Below are positions 11,029 through 29,705 of a DNA stretch of 64,000 bases, in pieces. The notes beneath the pieces were generated by a model. It had not been told where the DNA came from and ran no database searches. It was given only the letters and a program-made list of their open reading frames with translations. The stretch's first letter is position 1. The number at the start of each line of letters is the position of its first letter. The position numbers and the translations under genes are program-made. The stretch is taken from the NCBI GenBank assembly GCA_950097015.1, contig CATNEN010000038.1:1302001-1366000 (forward strand). Direction: 5' to 3'. Source of the stretch: Macrostomum hystrix (taxonomy: Eukaryota; Platyhelminthes; Macrostomidae).

Positions 11029-13089
11029 TCATCGTCGGGAAAAGCCGCCCAGTCTGGCCGGGTCCTGGCTGGGGTAGCTGCTGCCAGCGGCGCCGCCAAC
11101 TCCAGGCAGCAGACTGGGCACTCCTGGCGGCAGCGGCTCCGACGAGGCTGTGGTCTTCGAAGTCGCCGACGTAGAGGAAGACGACGTGGCGCCGGCAGAA
11201 TTAGGCGCGGCATCCAAAGCGGCCGCGGCGGCCTCCTCGCGCTGCTGCTGAATGGTGGCGTACTTGGTCATGAGCTTGTCAGCCACGGGATCGTTTGTGC
11301 CATAGTAGCGATCGCGGATGTTCTGCTCTGACAAGGGATCGTCCGGGTCCGTTGGACGCTCGTGCCTGCGGCGGCGTAGAGACATGTTTGTGGACAATGT
11401 ACAAACTAGCAAACTGACTCTTCTAAATCTAGCAAACTGACTCTTCTAAATCTAGCAAACTGACTCTTCTAAATCTAGTAAACTGACTCTTCTAAATCTA
11501 GCAAACTAACTCTTCTAAATCTAGCAAACTGACTTTTCTAAATCTAGCAAACTGACTCTTCTAAATCTAGCAAACTGACTTCTAAATCTAGCAAACTGAC
11601 TCTTCTAAATTTAGCAAATTGACTCTTCTAAATCTAGCAAATTGACTCTTCTAAATCTAGCAAATTGACTCTTCTAAATCTAGCAAACTAACTCTTCTAA
11701 ATCTAGCAAATTGACTCTTCTAAATCTAGCAAACTGACTTTTCTAAATCTAGCAAACTGACTCTTCTAAATCTAGCAAACTGACTTCTAAATCTAGCAAA
11801 CTGACTCTTCTAAATTTAGCAAACTGACTCTTCTAAATTTAGCAAACTGACTCTTCTAAATCTAGCAAACTGACTCTTCTAAATTTAGCAAACTGACTCT
11901 TCTAAATCTAGGCTCCTAAATTAAAAAAACTTTTACTCCTAAATCTAGCTCATGGTCTTCTAAATTTAGGAATCGTTTCGAAATCAAGATATTAATGGAA
12001 TCCTTAGTCACGACTCGAAAATCTACATAACAAACACCCCAAGTTCTATCTACCACTTAACGAATTGATTGGCCCTGCGAAATCTATTCATTACGTAGTA
12101 AAGCAAGGTGAGGTGCTCACCTGTACGGACACTCCTCGCCGCGCCTGCACTCTCCTTTAACATAGAAGCTGCAGATGTGGGGTCGATTGCGCTTGTAATA
12201 CGGTGTAGTGCGGGCCAGCCTGTGCAGCATGTCCGATGATGGCGCGGGCGCTTTGCCGCCTCCGCTGCTGCCGCCAGCCATTGTGGCTAAGGCGCTCGAT
12301 GCACCTCCGCTGCCGCCGCCGCCACCTCCAGCGGTAATAGCATGCTGAGCTACCTGGCTCTGTTAATTTGTTAAAATTACGATTTACAATATCAACGTTG
12401 GAGAGCAGAGGATTAAATTGGGGATCTGGGATAACAGATGTTCGGATTTGGGATCTGGGATAACAGATGGTCAGATTGGGGATCTGGGATAACAGATCGG
12501 GGATCGGGATTAGATGTTGATCGGGGATAGCTGACAACTTTTGCTTGGGGATTTAGGATTAAATATGTTCAGATTGGAGATCTAGCCTAGATCTGACCTA
12601 CATAAGGTCAGATTAGGGATTTGGGATAGATTTTTTAACTGGATAAAGCCAAGTTAATATGCGAAAGAGAATAAACTTTATACCAACCTGCCACGGCACC
12701 GTGGGGTCGTCAGCCAGGGCCCTCTCGACCTGCTGCATGTAGTACTCCCTGCCAACCTCGGACTTTGGCAGCTTATCGTTGATCTTCAGGGCCTTGTCGC
12801 GCACCTCAACAGGCAAGCCGTATTGCAAGTCCAAGATGCAGGTCTGGCAGACGTTCTTGATCTTGGCGCATGTCTGGCAGACCTCAGTCTTCTTAAAACG
12901 CGACTTGGGTCCGGGGCACCAGCGGAACACGGTGAAAGGCCTGGTGCAGATTTTGCACTCCTTGCCATAGCGCTCCTTCATCATGCGCAAGTAGGGATTC
13001 TCGCCCAGGCAGGTCTGGCAGAGGATGGGAAACTCGGCATCCTCCCAGTTCTGCCGGTTGTAGGTGTTGGTGCTCTTGGAGTGGGCCAT
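11029..13089 (-). CDS. RBM22: RBM22/SLT11-like splicing factor lacking the RRM
   Basis: Three minus-strand exons, 13089-12688, 12353-12121 and 11365-11029, join in phase to 323 residues. The N-terminus matches RBM22 closely: [52 protein letters not shown], then [12 protein letters not shown]. Exon 2 ends in the CCCH finger ([19 protein letters not shown]) and exon 3 opens with [10 protein letters not shown] and [18 protein letters not shown]22 contacts U6 snRNA and the catalytic core of the spliceosome. Here, directly after ADKLM, the expected RRM is replaced by a short Gln/Ala/Ser stretch; the frame then reaches PLPPG and YPSQDP, matching the RBM22 C-terminus. No intron space is left for an RRM in that exon, so the product is about 100 residues shorter than the family norm. 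An RRM-bearing copy may exist elsewhere. Confidence 0.9.
11405..11915. repeat. 23-bp minisatellite in RBM22-like intron
   Basis: About 22 units of CTAGCAAACTGACTCTTCTA plus AAT, with occasional deletions to 20 bp, fill most of the intron 11366-12120. Confidence 0.95.
12415..12500. repeat. Three-copy repeat related to the 26-bp array
   Basis: GGGATCTGGGATAACAGATG repeats about three times in the first RBM22-like intron (12354-12687). It shares GGATCTGGGATAAC with the array at 6417-7015. Confidence 0.8.
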
Positions 13090-13109
13090 TGCAGCTCGAC
13101 TAAATTGGA

Positions 13110-13721
13110 CTGCAATGGTATTAATGATGCAACATACGAGTCTTTTGTAGGTTTTGAGTAGCTCTAGAGCCTGATTAGGGGTAGCACAAATAAAAAACTA
13201 CGATGATAAATCATTTCAGCTTGCAAAACAAAGTACAGTTGCTATATTGTTAAATGGTATAAAATTTAAAACTTTATTTAACATAAATTTATCAGGCGCT
13301 ATCCAGGTGAAATATTTTTTTCTACAGATTGATAGTTTACAGTAGAGTTCATTATAAGTATATAGCTTAGATCATAAAAGAAAAATTAAATGCACTTTAA
13401 AGAGTTCTTAAAATATGTACAACTACAATGACTGATGTCCAGAGCTCTAGCTATTTTCATATTGATTTTAGGCCCTAGAATAAACTAACATAGATAGTCA
13501 TTAGTCTTTAAAAGTTATGTGTATTTTGGCCAGATTTGATGGTAGTGTAAATTAGCCTTAAAAGTATTAAAGTATAGTTGTACCAATAGCTATTAATGGT
13601 TACAGGCAGCCATGGCTATAAGAAGTTAGGGATATAAAACTTTTTGGTCAAAAGATTCAGATAAAGATATGGTGAATTTTAAAAAATAATCTTGCACATA
13701 GATCTTGTATGCAGGTATATG
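13110..13721. other. AT-rich intergenic sequence
   Basis: No coding exon, RNA gene or strong repeat recognised upstream of the RBM22-like gene. Confidence 0.45.
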
Positions 13722-13905
13722 TGTATGCTCACACAGGTATGTACATCTGCCGAGACTTTTTCATTGTCTAGCAGTGTAGACTTTCTCAATGCCATGGAGG
13801 TTGGCATTGAATGGCCTAAATTGCATGACAAGCCCCAAAGCCTTATTACTGTGACTGTACCTTGAATAAATGTGGCATTACCATGGAATCAAGCTTAGGG
13901 ACCTT
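13722..13905 (-). mobile_element. SINE-like element, same family as 62945-63185
   Basis: In order, it shares CACACAGG.ATGTACATCT, a TTTTCATTGTC-like block, GACAAGCCCCAAAGCC, AAATGTGGC and GGAATC.AGCTTAGGGACC with the copy at 62.9-63.2 kb. The GGAATCAAGC block corresponds to a degraded tRNA B box on the minus strand. Confidence 0.6.
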
Positions 13906-14613
13906 TCATTTCTCATGCTTATCTTCCAAGACCCAGCTGCGGCCCAGCTTGCTGTCTCCAGCATCTGCACTGAAGGTGCCCGAGTCGGCCTAAGTGTCAA
14001 TGGCAGCAAGACGGAGGTACTACACCTGGCATTTAAGAACCCACTGCCCTTAATACTGCCCAACAGTGAATTCATTGAATTCAACTTAAGCCAGTCTTCA
14101 CCTCTGGAGTATGAGATGATCTGAAGATTTGACTGTTTCACGCTGCTGTAGAGCCCATCCTATTCTACGGAATGGAGGCCATCCCGATGACCCCCACCTG
14201 AGAGCGGGTCCTAGATGGGATGCACTGAAATCTCCTGCGCCAGGCTTTAGATGTGCACTACCCCAAGACCATCTTGACAGCCCAGCTGACAGCGCGAGCT
14301 GGCATGCTGCCCATGAGCATCACACTGCGCTGGTGGCATCAGACCCTGCTGGGGCACTGCTTGCCAAGGACTGTCTGCGGCAAGGACAACACCCTGGCTT
14401 TGGTCACCCTCAACCAGCCAACCAAGTGACTGCGCCGTGGCCAGTGTCGGACCCAGACTTTAGGCACTACTTTGGTGGCCGACCTAGAAGTGATCAGACT
14501 GACCCCGAGGACTGCTGCAATCTGCCCTGCCCCCCTTTTCCGTGAATGCTTGTGCGCAAGAGTGCCCTGTTGACCTTCAGGCCCCTTGCATCATCGTAAT
14601 GTAATGTAATGTA
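13906..14613 (+). mobile_element. 5'-truncated non-LTR retrotransposon (LINE) remnant
   Basis: The plus strand encodes part of a reverse transcriptase thumb region (AAQLAVSSICTEGARVG, then VNGSKTEVLHLAF) followed in shifted frames by FYGMEAIPMTPT and MLPMSITLRWWHQ-like downstream LINE peptides. Several stops and frame changes make it inactive. It ends in a (GTAAT)n tail at 14594-14612. AGGGACCTT occurs at both ends (13897-13905 and 14614-14622), consistent with a 9-bp target-site duplication inside the neighbouring SINE-like element. Confidence 0.7.
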
Positions 14614-14622
14614 AGGGACCTT

Positions 14623-17435
14623 GGTGCACCATACATGCGCAACACCAGGCCGACCACGCCTGGTGAAACGAGGGCCAAGCAAGGTAAGTTGCAAAAACCA
14701 ATCGACAAAGTGCAAAAAATCAAAAGGGGGACCAAGGGACAAAAAAGGAAGGCGTAAAGAAAAGGAAAAAGGGGAGAGAAAAAGAGAGCAAATGAGAGCA
14801 AACTAAGTCATAAATAGAGCAAAAACTAAGTCGCACGGCCGGCTAATATTTGGGAGATTGATATGTATGCAAGTGTCTGTTCAATTAAATAGTCTCTTCT
14901 GTTGCTTCTATTACTTTTTTGACAAACAAGTTCTCTGTTTAAAAGGGATTAAATAAAGAGCTTAGCTGGGCCATTTGGGTGGGACTGCGATTGGGCCAGT
15001 CATGGGTGAACCAAACCCCACCTCTCAGACCCTATATATACTAATGTACATTGAGGGTTTTGGCTTAGTCTCACCCTAGCCCAGGGAGGGGTGGCATGAC
15101 TAGGGTGAGATATATAGCGAGAGGGGTGGAGGCACAGAGCACAAGAGATGGGAGGTGCCTAGAAAGGGGAAAGGGTTGGAGGCAAGCTGATAAGGAGCAG
15201 CCATCTTGGGTAGAGGGACAGATAGACAAAGCTGTTAGTAATAAATAACATGTAATGATGTTTTCAGTGTATGGGTACTGTCCTTTTCGGTCATTAATTT
15301 CTTTCCCTTCCCTGGCTATTCTACATGAGATGAGTCTGAGGAAAGGAACTAATGTGAAATATACAATTTTGTATCATTTAGCGCAAGATTTACTGTTTTT
15401 ACAAAAAGTAGCACAACAGCGCAGCTAAAGCGAAATAGTGCAATAGCGCTAAAATAGCGCAAGTGTGGCAACTATGATTGCAACTTAAATGAATACTATA
15501 TTGAGTTTCTATATTCAAGTGCTTTGTATAAAAGCCCTTTAGAAATTGTAATTGTATGGTGGGTTTTCCCAGCTCTAAGCTAGCCCTAATAAGGGCCCAG
15601 ACTTAACAAAGTTTGCCCTCCTTACAAAAGCACTTAGGCTCATTTAGACTGTTTTGTGTTTGGGATGAAAGCTATTTCAGAGATTTCAATGCTATGTTCA
15701 TGTTGTAAGGTAGGCCTAGTATAGGGGAAACCAGTGTAAATTTACTTTCTTTCATGAAATTATTTTTGTAGGTGTGATTATATGCAATGTTAGCATTTGA
15801 TGTAGACATTATGTCCCTTGAGTTGAGGTTGAGCTGTCAGTGTATTGAGTCAGCAGAACTTCATAAGGAGGCACAATCCATGAAGGTCTAAGTGGCTGTC
15901 TAGCCATTCTAAGTTGGAAGCTTGGAAATATAATTGTCTGATTGAAGTCACTAGTGAAAGTTAGAAATGTTTCTGTGATTCTTTCTACTCTTCAGATGTT
16001 GCCAAGCTGGTTACGGCCATAGACAACTATAGAAAATGCCATGCCACATCATTTCTGTGCATTTAGCACCATTTTTAATTTAAAAAATTAATTTTGCAAA
16101 TGAAAGTAAAATTACACTGGGAAACCTGCTGATTAGGCCTACCAATCATGTTTGTACCAATCACTATATATATCTTTTTTGCATTTCTGTAAGGTACATT
16201 TATGATAGGCCTATATCTAAATGGCCCTACAATATAGACACCTTAAATTTAAGACCCAGCTTAAAACAGTAGGCCCCTAGCAAAAAGCAATTTTTTAGAC
16301 ATATACACTTTTCAATATAATATAAGTAGGCCCTAGGCCTATAAAATGCATTTAAAATTGAAATGACAGGATATCTGATTCTGTCCAAAAAGTTTCTACA
16401 TGTTTCTATCAAATAGGCCCCTATACTATAGGCTTTGCTTAGGCCAACCAAGGACATTAGAAGCAGCAGTTTTTCACAAATCTCCCCAAAATAGGCCTAG
16501 GGCCCTACACCTAGCTAATTAAGATCTCAACAATTGTGTCTGGATAGGCCAAAAATTAATTCATGTTATTCACAGCTTATTTGTTTAAGTAAAGGTACCT
16601 CCATACGGATCCTGGACACTTTGTTATCTTACAACTTGGTCATCCACTTGGAAGGTAGGCCTAGGACACTTTGTCATCAAGCCAATTGGCATGCTTTAAA
16701 GTTTGGTTAGTTCGTCATCTACTAGGCCGGCCCTAATAACAAGCAATCAAGTTTGTCATTAATAAAGTGAGGGTGGTATTATGGTATTAATTATACCATA
16801 AATAATTAGTTTCTTAATCGATTTTCAGCCTTTGTACTTTTAGTTTTGTACTTAAGTAGACCTAAGTTAACAATTATAAAAAAATTTAGTTATTTAAATT
16901 TTAAAGGCGCAGATTGATCTGAATATCACTGGGTAAATAATTTTATCATGATAAAGGGTGATTATATAAATATTTTTAAATAATAATTTATGGCACGTTA
17001 GTGCTTCTTTACTTTTTTCTCCTAACGTAACATAACAGCCCAACATATAAAAGTAATGATTAGGGGTCTAAAGTCTGAAAATGAAAAACTACATCTAAAT
17101 CAGACAAAAAATATTTTCGAAAAGTCTGGCACATAAAAAAATTTTCTGACCCTGTTTTGTTAGACCTATATATAATTCCTGGAAAGCATATTTATTTATT
17201 TCGTACGGTCCTCGTTTGGATTCAGCTCACTGCTAGCTAGAAGTACTTGCCTGCGCATCAGTTTAGCCTTGTCTGACAATTAGATATATCATGCAAGACC
17301 AATGTCTTTATAGTTGGGCCTAGCTCTATGTGCGCTAAATGCAAATTAGATACCGTGACAAGTTTTATTTTAATCGTTATTGTTATCATGCTAACTAAGT
17401 TGACATTTGACAGTTGACATTTGGCTGGCGGCAGA
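14623..17435. other. AT-rich repeat-derived intergenic sequence
   Basis: No gene seen. A GC-richer block at 14930-15320 contains CCCTATATATACT and an imperfect hairpin (TCTCACCCTAG / CTAGGGTGAGA, about 15070-15111); it could be an LTR or promoter remnant but has no defined ends. From 15.7 to 17.3 kb the motif TAGGCCTA recurs in scattered form, suggesting old dispersed elements. Confidence 0.4.
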
Positions 17436-18099
17436 GCTTATTCCCACGGTCCCGTGCCGATAATTTCAATTTTATCCACACGGATCCGTGCCGATAATTT
17501 TCTGCTTATCCACACGGCAGCTTGTATGAATAAGTCTAAAACTCTTTTTATAAATATGCCGTGCCATTAATTTCAATTTTATCCACACGGTTCTGTTCTT
17601 TAAAACGAGGCCCTTTCGGGTTTGAACGTTTGTTGAACCCTCGAGCCAATAGATCGACAAAGTTGACAGTGTGTTACAACAGTGTTCTACATTAGACCTA
17701 CACATTCATTAACCGACATTAATGTCATCCTTTTTAATTATTGTAATAACAACTTACTAAATATTTTGTCATCGTTACGTGTTTTCATTCGAATTGTATT
17801 GACTTAAAAAAGTAAGAAGTCTATCTAAGAAAATCATACGAGTCAACCAGTAGAATTCTAGTCAGCACCAAACTCGTCACACATATTATAAATCATTGTT
17901 ATTCTTTTACACTATGCATTGATAGTGTACACTATACACTATACTCTGAAGCAAAAGCCTTATGCTCAGAGAAGAATAGGCATAGGGACTTGAAAGTAGA
18001 CCTATTCATACAAGCTGCCGTGTGGATAAGCAGAACATTATCGGCATGGATCCGTGTGGATAAAATTATAATTATCGGCATGGGACCGTGGGAATAAGC
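17436..18099. mobile_element. Foldback element: ~100-bp inverted arms with 460-bp loop
   Basis: Arm 17436-17535 and arm 17998-18099 are inverted copies with few mismatches: GCTTATTCCCACGGTCCC, TTTATCCACACGGATCC, CTGCTTATCCACACGGCAGC and TTGTATGAATA recur in order. A further TTTATCCACACGG copy lies at 17579-17591. The outer edge of the right arm abuts the 3' end of the FLYWCH/MULE pseudogene, so this could be the terminal repeat of that element or a separate MITE. Confidence 0.75.
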
Positions 18100-19906
18100 A
18101 CTTCCTTGGCTGGCAGCATCCACATCATGGTCGGCAAATCTGGCACCTGCGGCACTCTGGCCGGCGGCATCCGCAGCATTGTCGGTAAGTCCGGCACCTG
18201 CGGCACTCTGGCCGGTGGCATCCACGTCATGGTTGGCATCATCTTCGCTGGGCAAGAACTCGTCAGCTTTACTGGCCGCAATGTGAAGAAATTGAATTGG
18301 GAGAAGCTGACCAGTTCTATGTAGGTTGTATTGCTGAGCGATTCTCTTGCCCTTTAGAATGCTTCTGGCCTTCTGCAGCCGTCTGATTGGTCGGCCATTG
18401 TTCAGTCTGTGAAGATCTGCTATGTAAGTGGAGCAGATGCTACATGTCGGCGAGGAGTAGAGTGCAACTAAAATTGGGAAGAAAAGAATATGTCAATAAG
18501 AAAGCTTCGTACTATCTCGAATAAAAATAGCAACTTTTTTTAAAGGTAGACTCATGCACGAGACACCAGCAGGACTCATTAGGAATATTTATATTGGGTA
18601 CGATTTGACACACTTCAAATGAAATTGCACCTTTTCAGAAGAATTAAGGCTAAAGTGTAGTTCTCAGACTTAAAATAGTTTTCTTCCCTGGCCATGAATG
18701 CAACTCAAAATACATATATATTTATTACCAATGAAATCCCACATGTTGGGATGAGCTGTCTCAGCAAACATCCGCCACCTGTTGTGATAGGATTCTTCCT
18801 TAGTTTTGGTGCATTTGAGACAGTTGTACACTGAAATGATGGTAGCACCAACTTTCTCAATCCAATAGCTGCGTACATAGTCATGGATGTGGCACAGCAA
18901 CTGCATCTTAGCAGGTGATACGTTTGTGATGTGGGACACTGGTTGTAGCATAGCATGAACACCCGGAATGTCTTCAGGTGGAAGTAACAGAATGCTCATA
19001 ACCAGTCGAGCATATTTTCTTACATCCTGATTACGAAAGAGGTCTACCCAGAGGCCAATCTTCTTGAACCTTTCCAGGATAGAGTGGCAGAAGTGGAAGC
19101 AACAGCCATGAGCCTGGACCTCAGGGTAGTACTCAAGGAATGAGTCTCTCAGGGCTGCTTGATGTCATGAGTGTCACTGGCTGAAAGTTTAGACACAACA
19201 GTCTCACCTTCTCCCATACAAGACGATACACTGCTCTGGACTTTCCATTAAGATGTGAAAAAAGTGCACGGGAAGAAGTAGCCTTCTGGTGACCAGATGA
19301 TAAAAATGCCTCAGTACTACTCAAAAAGTACAATCAGTAAACACAGTGTCGGCATAATTCAGCTGACTTAGGTGTTCAGGGTGAGCAAAGAAAATGGAGT
19401 AGTGCTCCCGACGCTGAGCAGAGCCCTGATATACAGCTTTCTGATCAATACCACAGAACTTCAGAGTGTTGTCAGAGTCCAGCAGCTGTATTGCGGAAGA
19501 ACAATTGCTTCAATTGTTCAAGGAATTTGTGGCTGCACTGCCCGCCTGGCACACCACATAGTTAACTCAACCTCAGGAAACCCAATAGAATTACGAACTC
19601 TGGAGCATTGGCAGTTACTTCATCAAAAACAACTCGAAGCCATTTTGCTGGATTTTGCATGGCGGCTTTTATAAGCTCATGTTTTAGCTTCAATGCTTCA
19701 ATATTTTGTGTTGAAGGTGGATCATGAGAATGCGTGACACCATTTGTGCTAATGATACCATGTTCTAGACTTGTCTTTGCTTCATAAGCTGCCATCCTGC
19801 AGTAGAAATATTCTCTATCAGGAGTGATCCAATTACATTTGTATAAATGTCTGTCATAGAGAAGAAGCTTGGAGCCTTGTCTTCCTTCGACATACTGATA
19901 AGCCAT
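18072..19906 (-). pseudogene. Decayed FLYWCH-MULE transposase-like gene
   Basis: Minus strand. The 5' part (19906-19730) encodes a FLYWCH zinc finger: GSKLLLYDRHLYKC, YFYC and HSH. Next come MULE-transposase signatures: TVFTDCTF (cf. DGTF), ALFSHLNGKSRAVYRLVWE, YYPEVQAHGCCFHFC, RKYARLVMSILLLP and HPNMWDFI. An apparent intron (donor near 18730, acceptor near 18470) leads to TYIADLHRLNNGRPIRRLQK and a tail made of about three 60-bp repeats (DVDATGQSAAGAG-like). An in-frame stop after DCTF and at least two frameshifts between about 19320 and 19130 break the frame. FLYWCH-MULE genes derive from Mutator-like DNA transposons. The C-terminal frame runs into the adjacent inverted repeat. Confidence 0.75.
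18112..18260. repeat. ~60-bp tandem repeat, about 2.5 copies, within the pseudogene tail
   Basis: Units containing GGCACCTGCGGCACTCTGGC and GGCATCC recur near 18118, 18178 and 18226. In the minus frame they encode the Ala/Gly/Asp-rich tail of the FLYWCH-MULE pseudogene. Confidence 0.75.
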
Positions 19907-27120
<7,214 letters not shown>

Positions 27121-27714
27121 CAGCTGGAGGCCCCTACTGAGGCGCGCATTTTCAATCCCACATGTAGAAGCGCACGTGACTGAAATTTTGCAGCTTATCT
27201 ATTTAAAACGGCCCTCCAATCTCTGTTCTCACCTAAACTGTTCGCTTGTGTTTTTTTCAATGTCGGTTTTGTGTTAGTTGTCCGTCAACTATTGACAATA
27301 TTTACAAAAGTTTGTCCTAGCCCCGTGAATTCCTGTTTCATTTGTATTTATTTTCTCAACGACTCTACTAACAGTAGTGTTTATTGTAAAACACCAGTTT
27401 GCTATTGTTGTTGTTCATGCTTAACTTATTGTTGTGTTTTTGCAAGCACTATTTATCAATTCTATTTCGTTATTATTTGCCTAGTGCGTTAATTTAATGC
27501 CTTTACCTGTGCAATTAAGGTAAAAATTATTTATAAAAGCAAATATAACAACTATAGTGAATGTTTAACTTCGTGTCCATCGAACTTTTTGTCGGTTTAG
27601 GAATAACAATTAAGAAAACCTAATGGGACTGTTTAATTATGCTTGGATTCTTGATTTCATTAAAAATTAAGAAACTTTTATGACTTACGACACTCCATGA
27701 AGCATAGAGTCAAT
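27121..27714. other. 3' flank of RBBP4/7
   Basis: AT-rich 3' UTR and spacer. No canonical AATAAA was found close to the stop; ATTAAA occurs at about 27658. Confidence 0.45.
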
Positions 27715-29080
27715 ACCCTATCCGTGTGAATGATCGGTCATTACCCTCTCAGTGTGAATGATCGGTCATTACCCTCTCAGTGTGAATGATCGGTCATTAC
27801 CCTCTCAGTGTGAATGATCGGTCATTACCCTCTCAGTGTGAATGATCGGTCATTACCCTCTCAGTGTGAATGATCGCTTATTGCCCTCAGTGTGAATGAT
27901 CGGTCATTACCCTCTCAGTGTGAATGATCGGTCATTACCCTCTCAGTGTGAATGATCGCTTATTGCCCTCAGTGTGAATGATCGCTTATTGCCCTCAGTG
28001 TGAATGATCGGTCATTACCCTCTCAGTGTGAATGATCGCTTATTGCCCTCTCAGTGTAATTGATCGGTCATTACCCTCTCAGTGTGAATGATCGGTCATT
28101 ACCCTCTCAGTGTGAATGATCGGTCATTACCCTCTCAGTGTGAATGATCGCTTATTGCCCTCAGTGTGAATGATCGGTCATTGCCCTCTCAGTGTGAATG
28201 ATCGCTTATTGCCCTCTCAGTGTGAATGATCGGTCATTACCCTCTCAGTGTGAATGATCGGTCATTGCCCTCTCAGTGTGAATGATCGGTCATTGCCCTC
28301 TCAGTGTGAATGATCGGTCATTGCCCTCTCAGTGTGAATGATCGGTCATTACCCTCTCAGTGTGAATGATCGGTCATTGCCCTCTCAGTGTGAATGATCG
28401 CTTATTGCCCTCTCAGTGTGAATGATCGGTCATTGCCCTCTCAGTGTGAATGATCGGTCATTACCCTCTCAGTGTGAATGATCGGTCATTGCCCTCTCAG
28501 TGTGAATGATCGGTCATTGCCCTCTCAGTGTGAATGATCGGTCATTGCCCTCTCAGTGTGAATGATCGCTTATTGCCCTCTCAGTGTGAATGATCGGTCA
28601 TTGCCCTCTCAGTGTGAATGATCGGTCATTACCCTCTCAGTGTGAATGATCGGTCATTGCCCTCTCAGTGTGAATGATCGGTCATTGCCCTCTCAGTGTG
28701 AATGATCGGTCATTGCCCTCTCAGTGTGAATGATCGGTCATTGCCCTCTCAGTGTGAATGATCGGTCATTGCCCTCTCAGTGTGAATGATCGCTTATTGC
28801 CCTCTCAGTGTGAATGATCGGTCATTGCCCTCTCAGTGTGAATGATCGGTCATTGCCCTCTCAGTGTGAATGATCGGTCATTAACCTCTCAGTGTATGTA
28901 ATCGGTCATTACCCTCTCAGTGTAATTGATCGGTCATTACCCTCTCAGTGTATGTAATCGGTCATTACCCTCTCAGTGTAATTGATCGGTCATTACCCTC
29001 TCAGTGTGAATGATTGGTTATTACCCTTAGTCTGAATGATCAGTCATTAACCTCTCAGTGTGAATTATCGGTCATTGTCA
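27715..29080. repeat. 28-bp minisatellite between RBBP4/7 and tetraspanin A
   Basis: About 48 units of TGTGAATGATCGGTCATTAC plus CCTCTCAG, with variants GATCGCTTATTGCCC and TTGCCC. Each typical unit contains the short palindrome-like AATGATCGGTCATT. Confidence 0.97.
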
Positions 29081-29705
29081 TCCTTGAGGTTATGTACTCG
29101 AAGATACAGAATTTTTCTGACTATGGCGATACTGTCGGTGTTTTGTTTATCGTCTGTGAATGCCTCTTGAGTAGAAAAAATTATTAACAAGCTTGGAGCT
29201 GTCTTATCTACAAGGACTGTCTCATTTTGTCCAACCGCAAGCCAAAGTCAACGAGCAGTAACAGAATCACCCAGAAAATACTGTCTTTACCAGTTTTCGA
29301 GTTATTTTATGATTGAAAACTCGCAGATATGTTATCTAACTCATTTGGCACTTGCAATCATTCGCTAATGATTTTTAGACCCTATATAGTTTTCTTTTTC
29401 AAACCAGTCACAGATTTGCTTTTATGGTCCTATGAGTAACTTTTTAATTAAAAAATTCAAACGCATTGATTGAAAAAATGTTTTATATTGTTAGTCGTTT
29501 TTGACATTTTTTGACCAGGAATAGCTGAACAAAAACGGCCCCTTTAAGTACCACTCAACATAAAGTCAACTTTGCGTTAAAATTTGTAGTTAATTTTTTG
29601 AAAATAAAATAATTACGTGATACGAGCTAAGCGAGAATGAAATATTATAAAGACGTCACACTGTGTTAATCATTATAAAAATGTTAGCCGGTAATTGCCA
29701 GCCAA
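29081..29705. other. Intergenic sequence
   Basis: AT-rich, no gene seen. It holds the 3' flank of tetraspanin A, which reads leftwards. Confidence 0.4.
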
